A stretch of 64,000 nucleotides of DNA from Nitrososphaerota archaeon (lineage in GTDB: Archaea; Thermoproteota; Nitrososphaeria; Nitrososphaerales; Nitrosopumilaceae): assembly GCA_028867755.1 (NCBI GenBank), contig JAGWFT010000001.1:660727-724726 (forward strand), given 5' to 3'. The number at the start of each line of letters is the position of its first letter. Position 1 is the first letter of the stretch. Below the pieces are notes generated by a model that saw only the letters and a list, made by a program, of their open reading frames with translations, made no database searches and was not told where the DNA came from. This document shows positions 17,780 to 25,684 of this stretch, piece by piece. The position numbers and the translations under genes were made by a program.

Positions 17780-18324
17780 TGAAGGCCCTAAAGGAATGGG
17801 CAACTGTAGTAAAAGCACTTGAGAATGGAAATCAAACTGTTTTATTAAGAAAGGGAGGAATCCTTGAGACTGCATCTGGATTTAACGTAGAAGCAGCAAA
17901 TTTTGCACTATTTCCCACATATGAGCATCAAGACAATGCATCACTAAAATCACAATATTATGGATATTTGTCGGATGCACGAGAGGGAAAACCAAAGGAC
18001 GGATACAATAGAATCACTTCTATTGCACAAGTGGTCGAAGAACATGACATATCATCAATTGAAAAAATCGAACAACTATCACCATTTCACATCTGGAGTG
18101 ATTCTTATATTGTGGAAAGAATGAATTGGATGCCGTCAAAGCCTATGAAGGTAGTATTTCTTAAGGTTTTCAAGATTGCCTCAACTGAGATACCTGTCTT
18201 GCCAGATTACCACGGATGCAAATCTTGGATAGAATTAAATGTAAATCCAGAAGTTGGAACATCTGTTTTGAGTGATATAGAACTACAACAACAATTGGAA
18301 GAATTTAGGAGAATTGTAAATTGA
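17779..18324 (+). CDS. DUF1802 family protein
   Basis: A 181-residue protein starting MKALKEWATVVKAL, with LLRKGGILE and FALFPTYEHQ, the marks of DUF1802 (function unknown). The ATG at 17779 shares one base with the HemQ-like stop (TAATG); a longer in-frame start at 17734 would add 15 unconvincing residues. Its stop overlaps the aldo/keto reductase TTG by 4 nt, so the three genes form one tight operon. Confidence 0.82.
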   Translation: MKALKEWATVVKALENGNQTVLLRKGGILETASGFNVEAANFALFPTYEHQDNASLKSQYYGYLSDAREGKPKDGYNRITSIAQVVEEHDISSIEKIEQLSPFHIWSDSYIVERMNWMPSKPMKVVFLKVFKIASTEIPVLPDYHGCKSWIELNVNPEVGTSVLSDIELQQQLEEFRRIVN

Positions 18325-19319
18325 AATATAGAGTACTTGGTAAAAGTGGAATCAAGGTATCAGAAATAGGATTTGGAGCATGGACTCTGGGCCTTGACTG
18401 GTGGGGAAAGAAAATTGAAGATGATGAGGCTAAGAAGTTGTTAAAACATGCATATGATTTAGGAATTAATTATTTTGAGACAGGTGATATCTATGGACGA
18501 GGAAAAAGTGAGCAATTGATTGGAGAAGTTTTCTCAGGAATGAGAAATGAGGTTGTAATATCTACCAAATATGGATATGACATTTACAGCAACGAGCAGA
18601 TAGGACACAAAGAACTACCTCAGAAATTTACTCCTGAATTTACTGAATTTGCTTTACAGAAGAGTTTGGAGAGACTGAAAACTGATTATCTTGATGTTTA
18701 TGGTCTGCACAATCCTAAGATACATACAATTCGAGACAAGAAAATATTTGATTATCTGGATAATAAAGTGAAAGAGGGAACTGTTAAAAGCTACCAAATT
18801 GCATTGGGGCCAGCTATTGGATGGACTAAGGAGGGACTTGAGGCAATGGATCTTACAAATACGACTGCAGTTCAGACAGTCTATAATATCTTGGAACAAA
18901 ATCCAGGTAACATTCTCGTAGAGCAAGGAGAAAAGCATGATGTTGGAATCCTAGTTAGAGTCCCTGATGCATCTGGAATATTGACCGGAAAGGTGACTAT
19001 GGACACAAAGATTAGTGAAAAAGATCATCGTTCTGTGAGAAGTGGTGACTGGGTAAAACAATCGCTTGAAAAGGTAGACCAGCTTATGCCAATCGCAAAA
19101 CGATATGGATGGAACATAACCGAACTTGCAATCAAGTTTATTTTGTCACACAGCGGTGTATCGTCAGTACTTCCTACTGTTGTAAGTGAAGAAGAGGTCA
19201 CAATGTTTTCGCAGATGTCTGATGGAAAATATCTTAATCCCTCTGACAAAAAAGAGATAACGGAACTCTTCAACCAATGGCCTCCGTACGAACTAAAATC
19301 GTCTGCACAGACTGCATAA
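18321..19319 (+). CDS. Aldo/keto reductase
   Basis: A 332-residue NAD(P)H-dependent oxidoreductase with a TIM barrel. The catalytic set is visible: Asp/Tyr in FETGDIYGRGKSE, Lys in VVISTKYGYD and His in LDVYGLHNPK; the cofactor-binding C-terminal part includes AIKFILSHSGVSSVLPT. The substrate cannot be told. The TTG start overlaps the DUF1802 stop (TTGA). Confidence 0.88.
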   Translation: MKYRVLGKSGIKVSEIGFGAWTLGLDWWGKKIEDDEAKKLLKHAYDLGINYFETGDIYGRGKSEQLIGEVFSGMRNEVVISTKYGYDIYSNEQIGHKELPQKFTPEFTEFALQKSLERLKTDYLDVYGLHNPKIHTIRDKKIFDYLDNKVKEGTVKSYQIALGPAIGWTKEGLEAMDLTNTTAVQTVYNILEQNPGNILVEQGEKHDVGILVRVPDASGILTGKVTMDTKISEKDHRSVRSGDWVKQSLEKVDQLMPIAKRYGWNITELAIKFILSHSGVSSVLPTVVSEEEVTMFSQMSDGKYLNPSDKKEITELFNQWPPYELKSSAQTA

Positions 19320-19398
19320 GGAGTTAAACTTTCTTTGAATAATATCTTCCTGAGCATTTTTAACAAAGCGCCGCCCTACAAAAGGAGATAGGCAGAAG

Positions 19399-19929
19399 AT
19401 GGTTTTGGCCACTAAAAAGACTTCAACTATGACATTCAGAATTGATGAGGATGTACTAAATAAATTGCGAACAGAATCTGAACATAGAGAGACAAGTCTT
19501 AACACATTTGTCAACCAGATCTTTAAGAGATACGTTGAGTGGGATATGTTTGAATCAAAGGTTGGAATGATTCCAATTGCCAAGCCGATAATAATAGAAC
19601 TCTTTGGAAAGATGTCAAAAGAAGAGATAATCGACATGGCTAATCGTATAGGAAAAAATGTTGTCAGAGACATTGCATTGTTTATGAAGGGAGACATCAA
19701 CCTGAACTCCTTTCTGTCATGGTTTGAGATAAGGATGAAAGCATCATCAATAGAGCTAAGCCATAACATAAAAAATGGATATCATACTTTCATTGTAAAA
19801 CATGATCTTGGCGATAACTGGTCCTTATATCACAAAACTGTTCTTGATCTAATATTTGTCGAGGTTCTTGACAAAAAAGTTCAATTTGATTATAATGCTG
19901 GCATGATCTCATTCAAGTTCAGCGACTAG
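19399..19929 (+). CDS. Ribbon-helix-helix DNA-binding protein with unknown C-terminal domain
   Basis: Residues 8-50 (TMTFRIDEDVLNKLRTESEH and RETSLNTFVNQIF) form a ribbon-helix-helix DNA-binding motif. Residues 55-176 are a separate alpha/beta domain I do not recognise (KMSKEEIIDMANRIG, YHTFIVKHDLGDNWSLYH). It is probably a transcription factor with a sensory or dimerisation part. AGGAGAT at 19382-19388 is a good ribosome-binding site for the ATG at 19399. Confidence 0.72.
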   Translation: MVLATKKTSTMTFRIDEDVLNKLRTESEHRETSLNTFVNQIFKRYVEWDMFESKVGMIPIAKPIIIELFGKMSKEEIIDMANRIGKNVVRDIALFMKGDINLNSFLSWFEIRMKASSIELSHNIKNGYHTFIVKHDLGDNWSLYHKTVLDLIFVEVLDKKVQFDYNAGMISFKFSD

Positions 19930-20001
19930 ATATTTGCAACTGTTTGCACATAAACACATTCTAATCTACCTCATTATATCGACCAGAACAAAATAGAGAT
20001 T

Positions 20002-20325
20002 GTGCAGATACTTCTTTTGGGTAGAGATGTAGACCAAGAAAGCACACGAACTGTCATACTAAAAATAATATCAAACGAACAGGCCATGCGTATACTTGAA
20101 CACAGTATGGATTCTCCGAAATCGGCATATGCGATAAGTATGGCATGTGAAATTCCTCTCACACAGGTATATCGATGGGTAAGAAAGCTACACAAGATGG
20201 GATTTGTTCGCATTTCAGGAGCAACAAACGGTGCAGGTAAAAAGTACTTTATGTACCAAAGCAAAGTGAAGACAATAAAGATTGTACTAAGTGCTACCTC
20301 CAGTCCATTAATAGAAATATCATAA
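20002..20325 (+). CDS. Winged-helix transcriptional regulator
   Basis: A 107-residue ArsR-like protein: KIISNEQAMRILEH, then AYAISMACEIPLTQVYRWVR as helix-turn-helix and MGFVRISGATNGAGKKYFMY as wing. No metal-binding Cys set is present. The start is GTG at 20002; a TTATATCGA at 19974-19982 sits about 25 nt upstream, which fits a leaderless mRNA. The target is unknown. Confidence 0.7.
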   Translation: MQILLLGRDVDQESTRTVILKIISNEQAMRILEHSMDSPKSAYAISMACEIPLTQVYRWVRKLHKMGFVRISGATNGAGKKYFMYQSKVKTIKIVLSATSSPLIEIS

Positions 20326-20358
20326 CACCTCTTTTTCTATTTTTATTCTTGTATGAAA

Positions 20359-21372
20359 CTATACGGTAATTGTTTCTTCTATCTTAAACTCGTGTTCGAC
20401 AAAGTATTCAACTCGAGTTTTTTTGAATTCGCGAGAACTAAATAGTATCTTATAGTCGTGCACATCTATCTGATTTTGAATCTCCCGTGCAATTTTTTGT
20501 GCATCATCATTTGATTTGCAATGAACCATTGAGAATACATTGTAAGGCCAATCTGGATAAACGGGTCTCTGATAGCAATGACTTACTTGGGGGAATGCGC
20601 CCAACTTTTCACCTACTTGCTCTATTCTCTCTTCAGGTACTTTCCATACTATCATGCCATTTGCTACAAACCCGGCCTCTCTGTGCCTTAGTATGGCTGC
20701 ATATCTGCGCATCACACCAATCTCTTCGTAATATTTGGCCTTTTCAAGCAATTGCTCCTCTGTTATTCCAAGACTCTGTGCAGGTTTCAAAAATGGCCTC
20801 TCTGTTATTTCAAGATCTTTTTGTAATTCACGGATGTATTTCTTGTCGTCTTCTGTTGCAACAAATTTTACATCCCGAATTACCTTCTTCTCTTCGGTTG
20901 GCTTGACTTCTGCTTCTTTTCCTTCTACCATCTCAAGCTTTACGCCAATCTTGAAGAGCTTAATCGTTGGAAGCATTCTAACTTTATTGATGCCTTGTAA
21001 CTTTGAAAATTTGTCAATCTCTGACTTTAGATCAGAACCAGGTGGAACAGCTAGAGTAAACCATAGGTTATACTCATGGTTTCTTTCATAATTGTGACTA
21101 ACCCCTGGATGTCTGTTTACTTGACTTGCAACATGATCAAGTTTGTCTGCATCAATTGCCATGGCAACTAATGCACTCTTGTAACCCAGCTTTCGTGTGT
21201 CAAAGATTGCACTAAGCTGTCTAACTACTCCAGATTCCTTGAGTGTACGTAGTCTCTGCATCATTGTTTCATCCGAAAGCTGAAACTTCTTTGCAACTTG
21301 GGAATATGGCCTTGGAACAAGAGGAAACGTCCACTGAATCTCATTTAGGATCTCTTTGTCCAGATTATCCAT
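20359..21372 (-). CDS. ahbAB: Fused siroheme decarboxylase (AhbA-AhbB)
   Basis: Two Lrp/AsnC-like siroheme decarboxylase units in one chain of 337 residues. The first (about 1-150) has YERNHEYNLWFTLAVPP; the second (about 180-330) has SHCYQRPVYPDWPYNVFSMV. They are joined by a charged linker (KEAEVKPTEEKKV). The enzyme removes the C12 and C18 acetate carboxyls of siroheme to form 12,18-didecarboxysiroheme in the alternative heme pathway. The AhbA/AhbB fusion replaces the usual heterodimer. ATG 21372 is preferred; TTG 21381 is in frame. It is divergent from sirC across about 50 nt. Confidence 0.9.
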   Translation of the reverse strand: MDNLDKEILNEIQWTFPLVPRPYSQVAKKFQLSDETMMQRLRTLKESGVVRQLSAIFDTRKLGYKSALVAMAIDADKLDHVASQVNRHPGVSHNYERNHEYNLWFTLAVPPGSDLKSEIDKFSKLQGINKVRMLPTIKLFKIGVKLEMVEGKEAEVKPTEEKKVIRDVKFVATEDDKKYIRELQKDLEITERPFLKPAQSLGITEEQLLEKAKYYEEIGVMRRYAAILRHREAGFVANGMIVWKVPEERIEQVGEKLGAFPQVSHCYQRPVYPDWPYNVFSMVHCKSNDDAQKIAREIQNQIDVHDYKILFSSREFKKTRVEYFVEHEFKIEETITV

Positions 21373-21423
21373 GTATATCAAAAACCAGCCTTGCTTACAA
21401 TTAAAAATGTTACCTAAATTTCC

Positions 21424-22116
21424 ATGGAATCTATAAATATCTTACAAAGGCAGCGAGAATCATTGATAGTTGATCTAAACCTCAAGGGAAATTTGGTGAT
21501 TGTTGTAGGCGGGGGAAACGAAGGTCTCAAAAAGGTCAATGCATTGCTAACACAAGATTGCAAGATTCTTCTTATTAGTGATTCAACTAATAGGCAGATA
21601 GACAAGTATGTCAAACAAAAAAAGATTGAATTTAAAAAAATAAAACTCGTAAACGCTGATTTTATAAAAAAATATAAACCATTTGCAGTGCTTGCAACTA
21701 CTGATGACAGAGATCTAAACAGAGAGATAGTAGAACAAGCAAAAAAGATGCGATGTTATGCTTATGCAGCAGATGATCCCGAAGTCAGTGACTTTGCATT
21801 CGGTTCTGTCATAAATATACAAGATACTGTGCAGATAGCTGTATCAACTGGAGGACGAAGTCCTGCAATGGCACGAAGACTAAGGATGCAGGCAGAAAAG
21901 ATATTCAAGAAATTAATCAAAAAAGAGGATATTTATCAAATAAAACTACAGGATTTTGCCAGAAGGGCAGCAAAGACAAAACTTGCCACATTCCCTGAGC
22001 GCAAAAAGTTCCTCTATCAGGTTATGAATGATAATCGTATCAAACAATTAATAGCTGACGGAAATTTAAAAAAAGCACAGAAACAGGTAATCGAGATGTT
22101 AGGTGGTCTAAACTGA
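21424..22116 (+). CDS. sirC: Precorrin-2 dehydrogenase (SirC/Met8-like)
   Basis: NAD-dependent oxidation of precorrin-2 to sirohydrochlorin. The 230 residues show the Rossmann start LVIVVGGGNEGLKK, the domain core FAVLATTDDRDLNREI, the CYAYAADDPEVSDFAFGSVI segment and STGGRSPAMARRLR. Some relatives (Met8p) also insert iron; whether this one does is not visible. It is 8 nt from hemA and divergent from ahbAB, its downstream pathway partner. Confidence 0.92.
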   Translation: MESINILQRQRESLIVDLNLKGNLVIVVGGGNEGLKKVNALLTQDCKILLISDSTNRQIDKYVKQKKIEFKKIKLVNADFIKKYKPFAVLATTDDRDLNREIVEQAKKMRCYAYAADDPEVSDFAFGSVINIQDTVQIAVSTGGRSPAMARRLRMQAEKIFKKLIKKEDIYQIKLQDFARRAAKTKLATFPERKKFLYQVMNDNRIKQLIADGNLKKAQKQVIEMLGGLN

Positions 22117-22124
22117 CAAGCAAT

Positions 22125-23366
22125 GTGATTAACGCTAGAGTTACTTTTAGGAAGTCTCCTATACACATGCTTGAGCGATTTACATTTCGTGATATTGACT
22201 CAGCTTACGAGTCTTTTCTAAAACATTCAGGATTACAAGAATGTGTTCTATTACAAACCTGTAACAGGGTAGAATTGTTTGGATTTGGCAATAATGATGA
22301 TATTGAAAGGATCAAAAAGACATGGGCGTCTGTATCAGGACTTGAACAAAATGCCTTCAAAGAAAACTTGGAGATAAGCCAAGGAACAGAAGCATATCAA
22401 CATCTTCTAAAACTTACCTCTGGACTTGACTCGCTTGTTGTTGGTGAAGAACAAATTCTTGGGCAGATAAAAGAATCAATTAGTGCAGCACGTGAGCTTA
22501 AAGCATCTGGAAGCACGCTGAACACTTTATTTGACAAAGCAATTCGCGTAGGAACGCGAGTAAGACATGCGACAGGAATCAGTAGGGGAAGTATCTCTAT
22601 TGGTTCAATGGCAGTAAAGCTTGCTGAGGAAACCATTGATGATCTAAAATCAAAAAACATACTCTTGATTGGCACAGGAGAAGCTGCAAGCCTTGTGGCA
22701 AAATCTCTCAAAAAACGTGGAATTGACTTTAATGTGACTAGCAGGACATTTGAACGCTCAAAATCTTTTGCAGAAACTGTGGGTGGAAACCCAATCAAGT
22801 TTGAAGGAATCATAGCAAACTTCAAGTCAGTTGATGTACTTTTTGTTGCAACTGTAGCTCCATATTTTTTGGTGACATACGATAGGGTCAAAGAAGCAAT
22901 GGAATCGCGCAAAAATGGTATGTTGATAATGGATCTATCAAATCCCAGAACTGTGGATGAGAAAGTTGCCACTATAAAGAAGATTAAAATGATGAATCTT
23001 GATCAGATTGCAGAAATGGTAGATAAGAACATGCGAACAAGAATGGGCGTAGTATCATCAGCAGAGAAGATAATTAATGAGGAGCTACCAGTAGTAGAAG
23101 CAGCAATGAAGAGACTCGAGGTAGAACCAATAGTAAAAAATGTATTCAAGGAAATTGACCAGGCACGAGTAAAGGAACTCAAAAAAGCACTACAAATGCT
23201 TGGAGAAACAGATGAACAAAAAATCAGAATCATTGACCAACTCACGCAAGCAATAGTGGAAGATATCATATCAGTCCCAATGAATAACTTACGAAAGGCA
23301 TCTGAGCAGGGAGACTCTGAAATTCTTAGAACTGTCACAAAGCTCTTTGACTATAAGAAAGAGTAA
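22125..23366 (+). CDS. hemA: Glutamyl-tRNA reductase
   Basis: NADPH-dependent reduction of glutamyl-tRNA(Glu) to glutamate-1-semialdehyde, the first committed tetrapyrrole step. The 413 residues include catalytic Cys46 in LLQTCNRVELFG, GLDSLVVGEEQILGQIK, the Rossmann segment ILLIGTGEAASLVAKSL and a long C-terminal helical dimerisation arm. The GTG start at 22125 follows sirC by 8 nt. The next enzyme, HemL, is in the other hem cluster at 1.1 kb. Confidence 0.95.
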   Translation: MINARVTFRKSPIHMLERFTFRDIDSAYESFLKHSGLQECVLLQTCNRVELFGFGNNDDIERIKKTWASVSGLEQNAFKENLEISQGTEAYQHLLKLTSGLDSLVVGEEQILGQIKESISAARELKASGSTLNTLFDKAIRVGTRVRHATGISRGSISIGSMAVKLAEETIDDLKSKNILLIGTGEAASLVAKSLKKRGIDFNVTSRTFERSKSFAETVGGNPIKFEGIIANFKSVDVLFVATVAPYFLVTYDRVKEAMESRKNGMLIMDLSNPRTVDEKVATIKKIKMMNLDQIAEMVDKNMRTRMGVVSSAEKIINEELPVVEAAMKRLEVEPIVKNVFKEIDQARVKELKKALQMLGETDEQKIRIIDQLTQAIVEDIISVPMNNLRKASEQGDSEILRTVTKLFDYKKE

Positions 23367-23370
23367 CAAA

Positions 23371-23377
23371 TTATATT
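23371..23377 (+). promoter_or_regulatory. TATA box of hemB
   Basis: TTATATT is centred 26-27 nt before the hemB ATG (23401). This implies a leaderless hemB mRNA of its own in addition to any read-through from hemA. Confidence 0.5.
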
Positions 23378-23400
23378 GCTAGAAAATTGTCATTTTCGTA

Positions 23401-24381
23401 ATGTCTTATCCCAACCTACGTCTTCGAAGACTAAGAAAGACTAGCAAGATTCGTGAGCTGTTAGAAGAGGTAAGGCTTTCACCAAAGGACCTAATTTGTC
23501 CAATATTTGTTCAAGAAGATCTAAAATCAAAACTACAGGGAGAGTCTATGCCAGGATTTGAAAGATTACCACTAAAAGATGTGGTAGATGAAGCAAACTC
23601 TATTGCAGAATTAAAGATTCCAGCAGTCATGGTTTTTGGAATTCCATCACACAAAGACGACAAGGGTACATCTGCATTTGCACAAGACGGTGTTGTACAA
23701 AAGGCAATTTCTGAAATCAGAAAAAACCTTGGCAATGAGATTGCTATCATGTCAGATGTCTGTCTTTGTCAGTATACTAGCTCAGGACACTGTGGGCTGG
23801 TAAAAGGCGATAAAATTGATAATGACTCTAGCCTTGATACATTAGCAAAGATAGCAGTAAGCCAAGCCAAAGCAGGTGCAGATGTTGTTTCGCCATCTGC
23901 CATGATGGACGGGCAAGTCAAGGCAATAAGACATGCACTTGATGATGCTGGATTTACAGATGTAGCAATCATGTCTCATTCTGCAAAACATAGGTCATCG
24001 CTTTATTCCCCGTTCAAAGATATGGCACATTCTGCTCCACAGTTTGGAGATAGGAAGACCTACCAACTTCCATATACCAACCCAAAAGAAGCTATGAGGG
24101 AAGTTGAGACTGACATTGCAGAAGGTGTGGACATTATAATGATAAAACCTGCATTGGCATATCTTGACTTGATTGCAACAACAAGACAAAAGTTTAACGT
24201 GCCAATATCGGCATACAGTGTATCAGGCGAATATGCCTTGGTAAAAGCCGCTGCACTGCAGGGGTGGATAGATGAAAAAGAGGTTACACTAGAAATTTTG
24301 ACCGCAATCAAAAGGGCTGGAGCAGACATGATAGTAACCTATTTTTCAAAGATTGCCGCAAAAGCACTCGGCGAGAAATGA
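23401..24381 (+). CDS. hemB: Delta-aminolevulinic acid dehydratase (porphobilinogen synthase)
   Basis: Condenses two aminolevulinates to porphobilinogen. The 326 residues carry the zinc-type cysteine triad DVCLCQYTSSGHCG (Cys121, Cys123, Cys131) and the Schiff-base lysines in MSHSAKHRSSLYSPF and IMIKPALAYLD. The zinc triad distinguishes it from Mg-type enzymes. Its stop overlaps the next gene (ATGA). Confidence 0.96.
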   Translation: MSYPNLRLRRLRKTSKIRELLEEVRLSPKDLICPIFVQEDLKSKLQGESMPGFERLPLKDVVDEANSIAELKIPAVMVFGIPSHKDDKGTSAFAQDGVVQKAISEIRKNLGNEIAIMSDVCLCQYTSSGHCGLVKGDKIDNDSSLDTLAKIAVSQAKAGADVVSPSAMMDGQVKAIRHALDDAGFTDVAIMSHSAKHRSSLYSPFKDMAHSAPQFGDRKTYQLPYTNPKEAMREVETDIAEGVDIIMIKPALAYLDLIATTRQKFNVPISAYSVSGEYALVKAAALQGWIDEKEVTLEILTAIKRAGADMIVTYFSKIAAKALGEK

Positions 24382-24689
24382 GGGACGACGAAGGCTTTGA
24401 GATAGACCGTGCTTTTGATCTATTGCCACATGTTGTAGGCGCAAGCTGGGCTACTATATGGTTTAGAATGAACAGAATCAGGAGGCCAAGTGTTGAAGAA
24501 TTTCGAAACAAAGTTGCTGAATACTATAAGATGCTAGATTCTTTAGTTGATGTTTATTCTCAAGACGAAAAATTCGCAGATATGACAAGGCATATCAAGA
24601 TGAGATATCAGGAAGAGATGGATAGGATACTCAAGGGAAAAAATCAAGAAATAGAAAAAAGATTCAAAAGATATCTAGATTATGGCTAG
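24378..24689 (+). CDS. Conserved hypothetical helical protein, hemB-linked
   Basis: A 103-residue, charged, mostly helical protein (RPSVEEFRNKVAEYYKMLD, MKMRYQEEMDRIL-like pattern). I do not recognise it. The start overlaps the hemB stop by 4 nt, so it is translated with hemB; a role tied to tetrapyrrole synthesis is possible but unproven. Its last 4 nt overlap the convergent HD-hydrolase gene. Confidence 0.6.
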   Translation: MRDDEGFEIDRAFDLLPHVVGASWATIWFRMNRIRRPSVEEFRNKVAEYYKMLDSLVDVYSQDEKFADMTRHIKMRYQEEMDRILKGKNQEIEKRFKRYLDYG

Positions 24690-25318
24690 ATCTCTTCTCT
24701 GAGCTCATCTAGAAACTGTTTCATTATTTTTACTCTTCTTCTTGCTTCTTGTTTTGCACTATTGGTGTTCATTTTTTTCTCTAAGAGTAATAGTTTTTTG
24801 TAAAAATGGTCCAAAGTCCATTTTTTATCGTCTGGTTTGTGAGTCTTGCAAAAAGGGTCGTTATTATTGTAAAATGGTCTCTTTTCAGCACCTCCGACAG
24901 AAAATGTTCTTGCAATACCTATTGCACCCATTGCATCAAGCCTATCCGCATCTTGAAGTATTTTTCCTACCGCTGTCTCTGGTACCATGCCTCTAGAGAA
25001 ACTGTGGTCCCGAATTGCATCTGAAATTATTTTTATCTCTTTTTCCGTGTACCTGTATCTGCCCAGAATTTGTCTTGCCTTTACTGCACTTTCTACAGAT
25101 GAGTTCTTGGATCTTGGATCAGATTTTGGATAAGATACAATGTCGTGTAAGAGAGCAGCAGCAAGTACAACCCTTGAATTTACTCGTTCCATCCTTGCAA
25201 GTCTTTTGGCATTATTGTACACCCGCATAATGTGTTCGAAATCATGAGCGGGATCGTTTTTTCTCACTTTCCTTCTTACTTGTTCCCTAAGCCTTTCAAT
25301 AGGACCTATCTTTTTCAT
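24686..25318 (-). CDS. HD-domain phosphohydrolase
   Basis: A 210-residue metal-dependent phosphohydrolase of the YedJ-like group. Metal-binding residues are in AHDFEHIMRVY, LAAALLHDIVSYPKSD, ISDAIRDHSFSRG and LQDADRLDAMGAIGIAR. These enzymes act on nucleotides or related phosphates; the substrate is unknown. It is a single gene, convergent with the hemB operon. Confidence 0.85.
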   Translation of the reverse strand: MKKIGPIERLREQVRRKVRKNDPAHDFEHIMRVYNNAKRLARMERVNSRVVLAAALLHDIVSYPKSDPRSKNSSVESAVKARQILGRYRYTEKEIKIISDAIRDHSFSRGMVPETAVGKILQDADRLDAMGAIGIARTFSVGGAEKRPFYNNNDPFCKTHKPDDKKWTLDHFYKKLLLLEKKMNTNSAKQEARRRVKIMKQFLDELREEI

Positions 25319-25485
25319 TGAAACTAAATCACCGTTATGATCTACATGGACATAAACTGGTTGTATGAAACATGCTTGAACACTATATCCTTGAAAATTT
25401 TAGAATTTGTTGGTGTCATTCTTGTATTTCATAGAACAATATTCTGAAAGAATCTCCTTTTTGAAAAAAATAGATGAATCGTTCA

Positions 25486-25500
25486 ATATATTTATAAATT
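25486..25500 (+). promoter_or_regulatory. Strong TATA box of the small zinc-finger gene
   Basis: ATATATTTATAAATT is centred 26 nt before the ATG at 25520, an almost ideal archaeal TATA element for a leaderless transcript. The 200-nt stretch from 25319 to 25519 otherwise shows no gene. Confidence 0.6.
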
Positions 25501-25519
25501 AAAATTGTATAATAATACT

Positions 25520-25642
25520 ATGAGCTCAAAGGCATGGAAATGTTATAGGTGCAATCTTGTTTTTACTGATGCATCCCATGCCGACTTGCATGTAGATCTC
25601 TCAAAACATACGGTCAGAGAGATAGATCTCATCAAAGCATAA
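25520..25642 (+). CDS. Small zinc-finger-like protein (40 aa)
   Basis: Forty codons beginning MSSKAWKCYRCNLVF, then HADLHVDLSKH. The CYRC pair and the spaced His residues make a C2H2/zinc-ribbon-like site. It is too short for routine calling, but the ideal TATA box 26 nt upstream and the metal-site pattern support a real gene. It may be a DNA- or RNA-binding mini-protein. It lies just ahead of the acyl-CoA dehydrogenase gene, 42 nt away. Confidence 0.65.
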   Translation: MSSKAWKCYRCNLVFTDASHADLHVDLSKHTVREIDLIKA

Positions 25643-25684
25643 GACTGCGATAATCTTATTGCCAAAGGGCAGTCAATACTCTTT

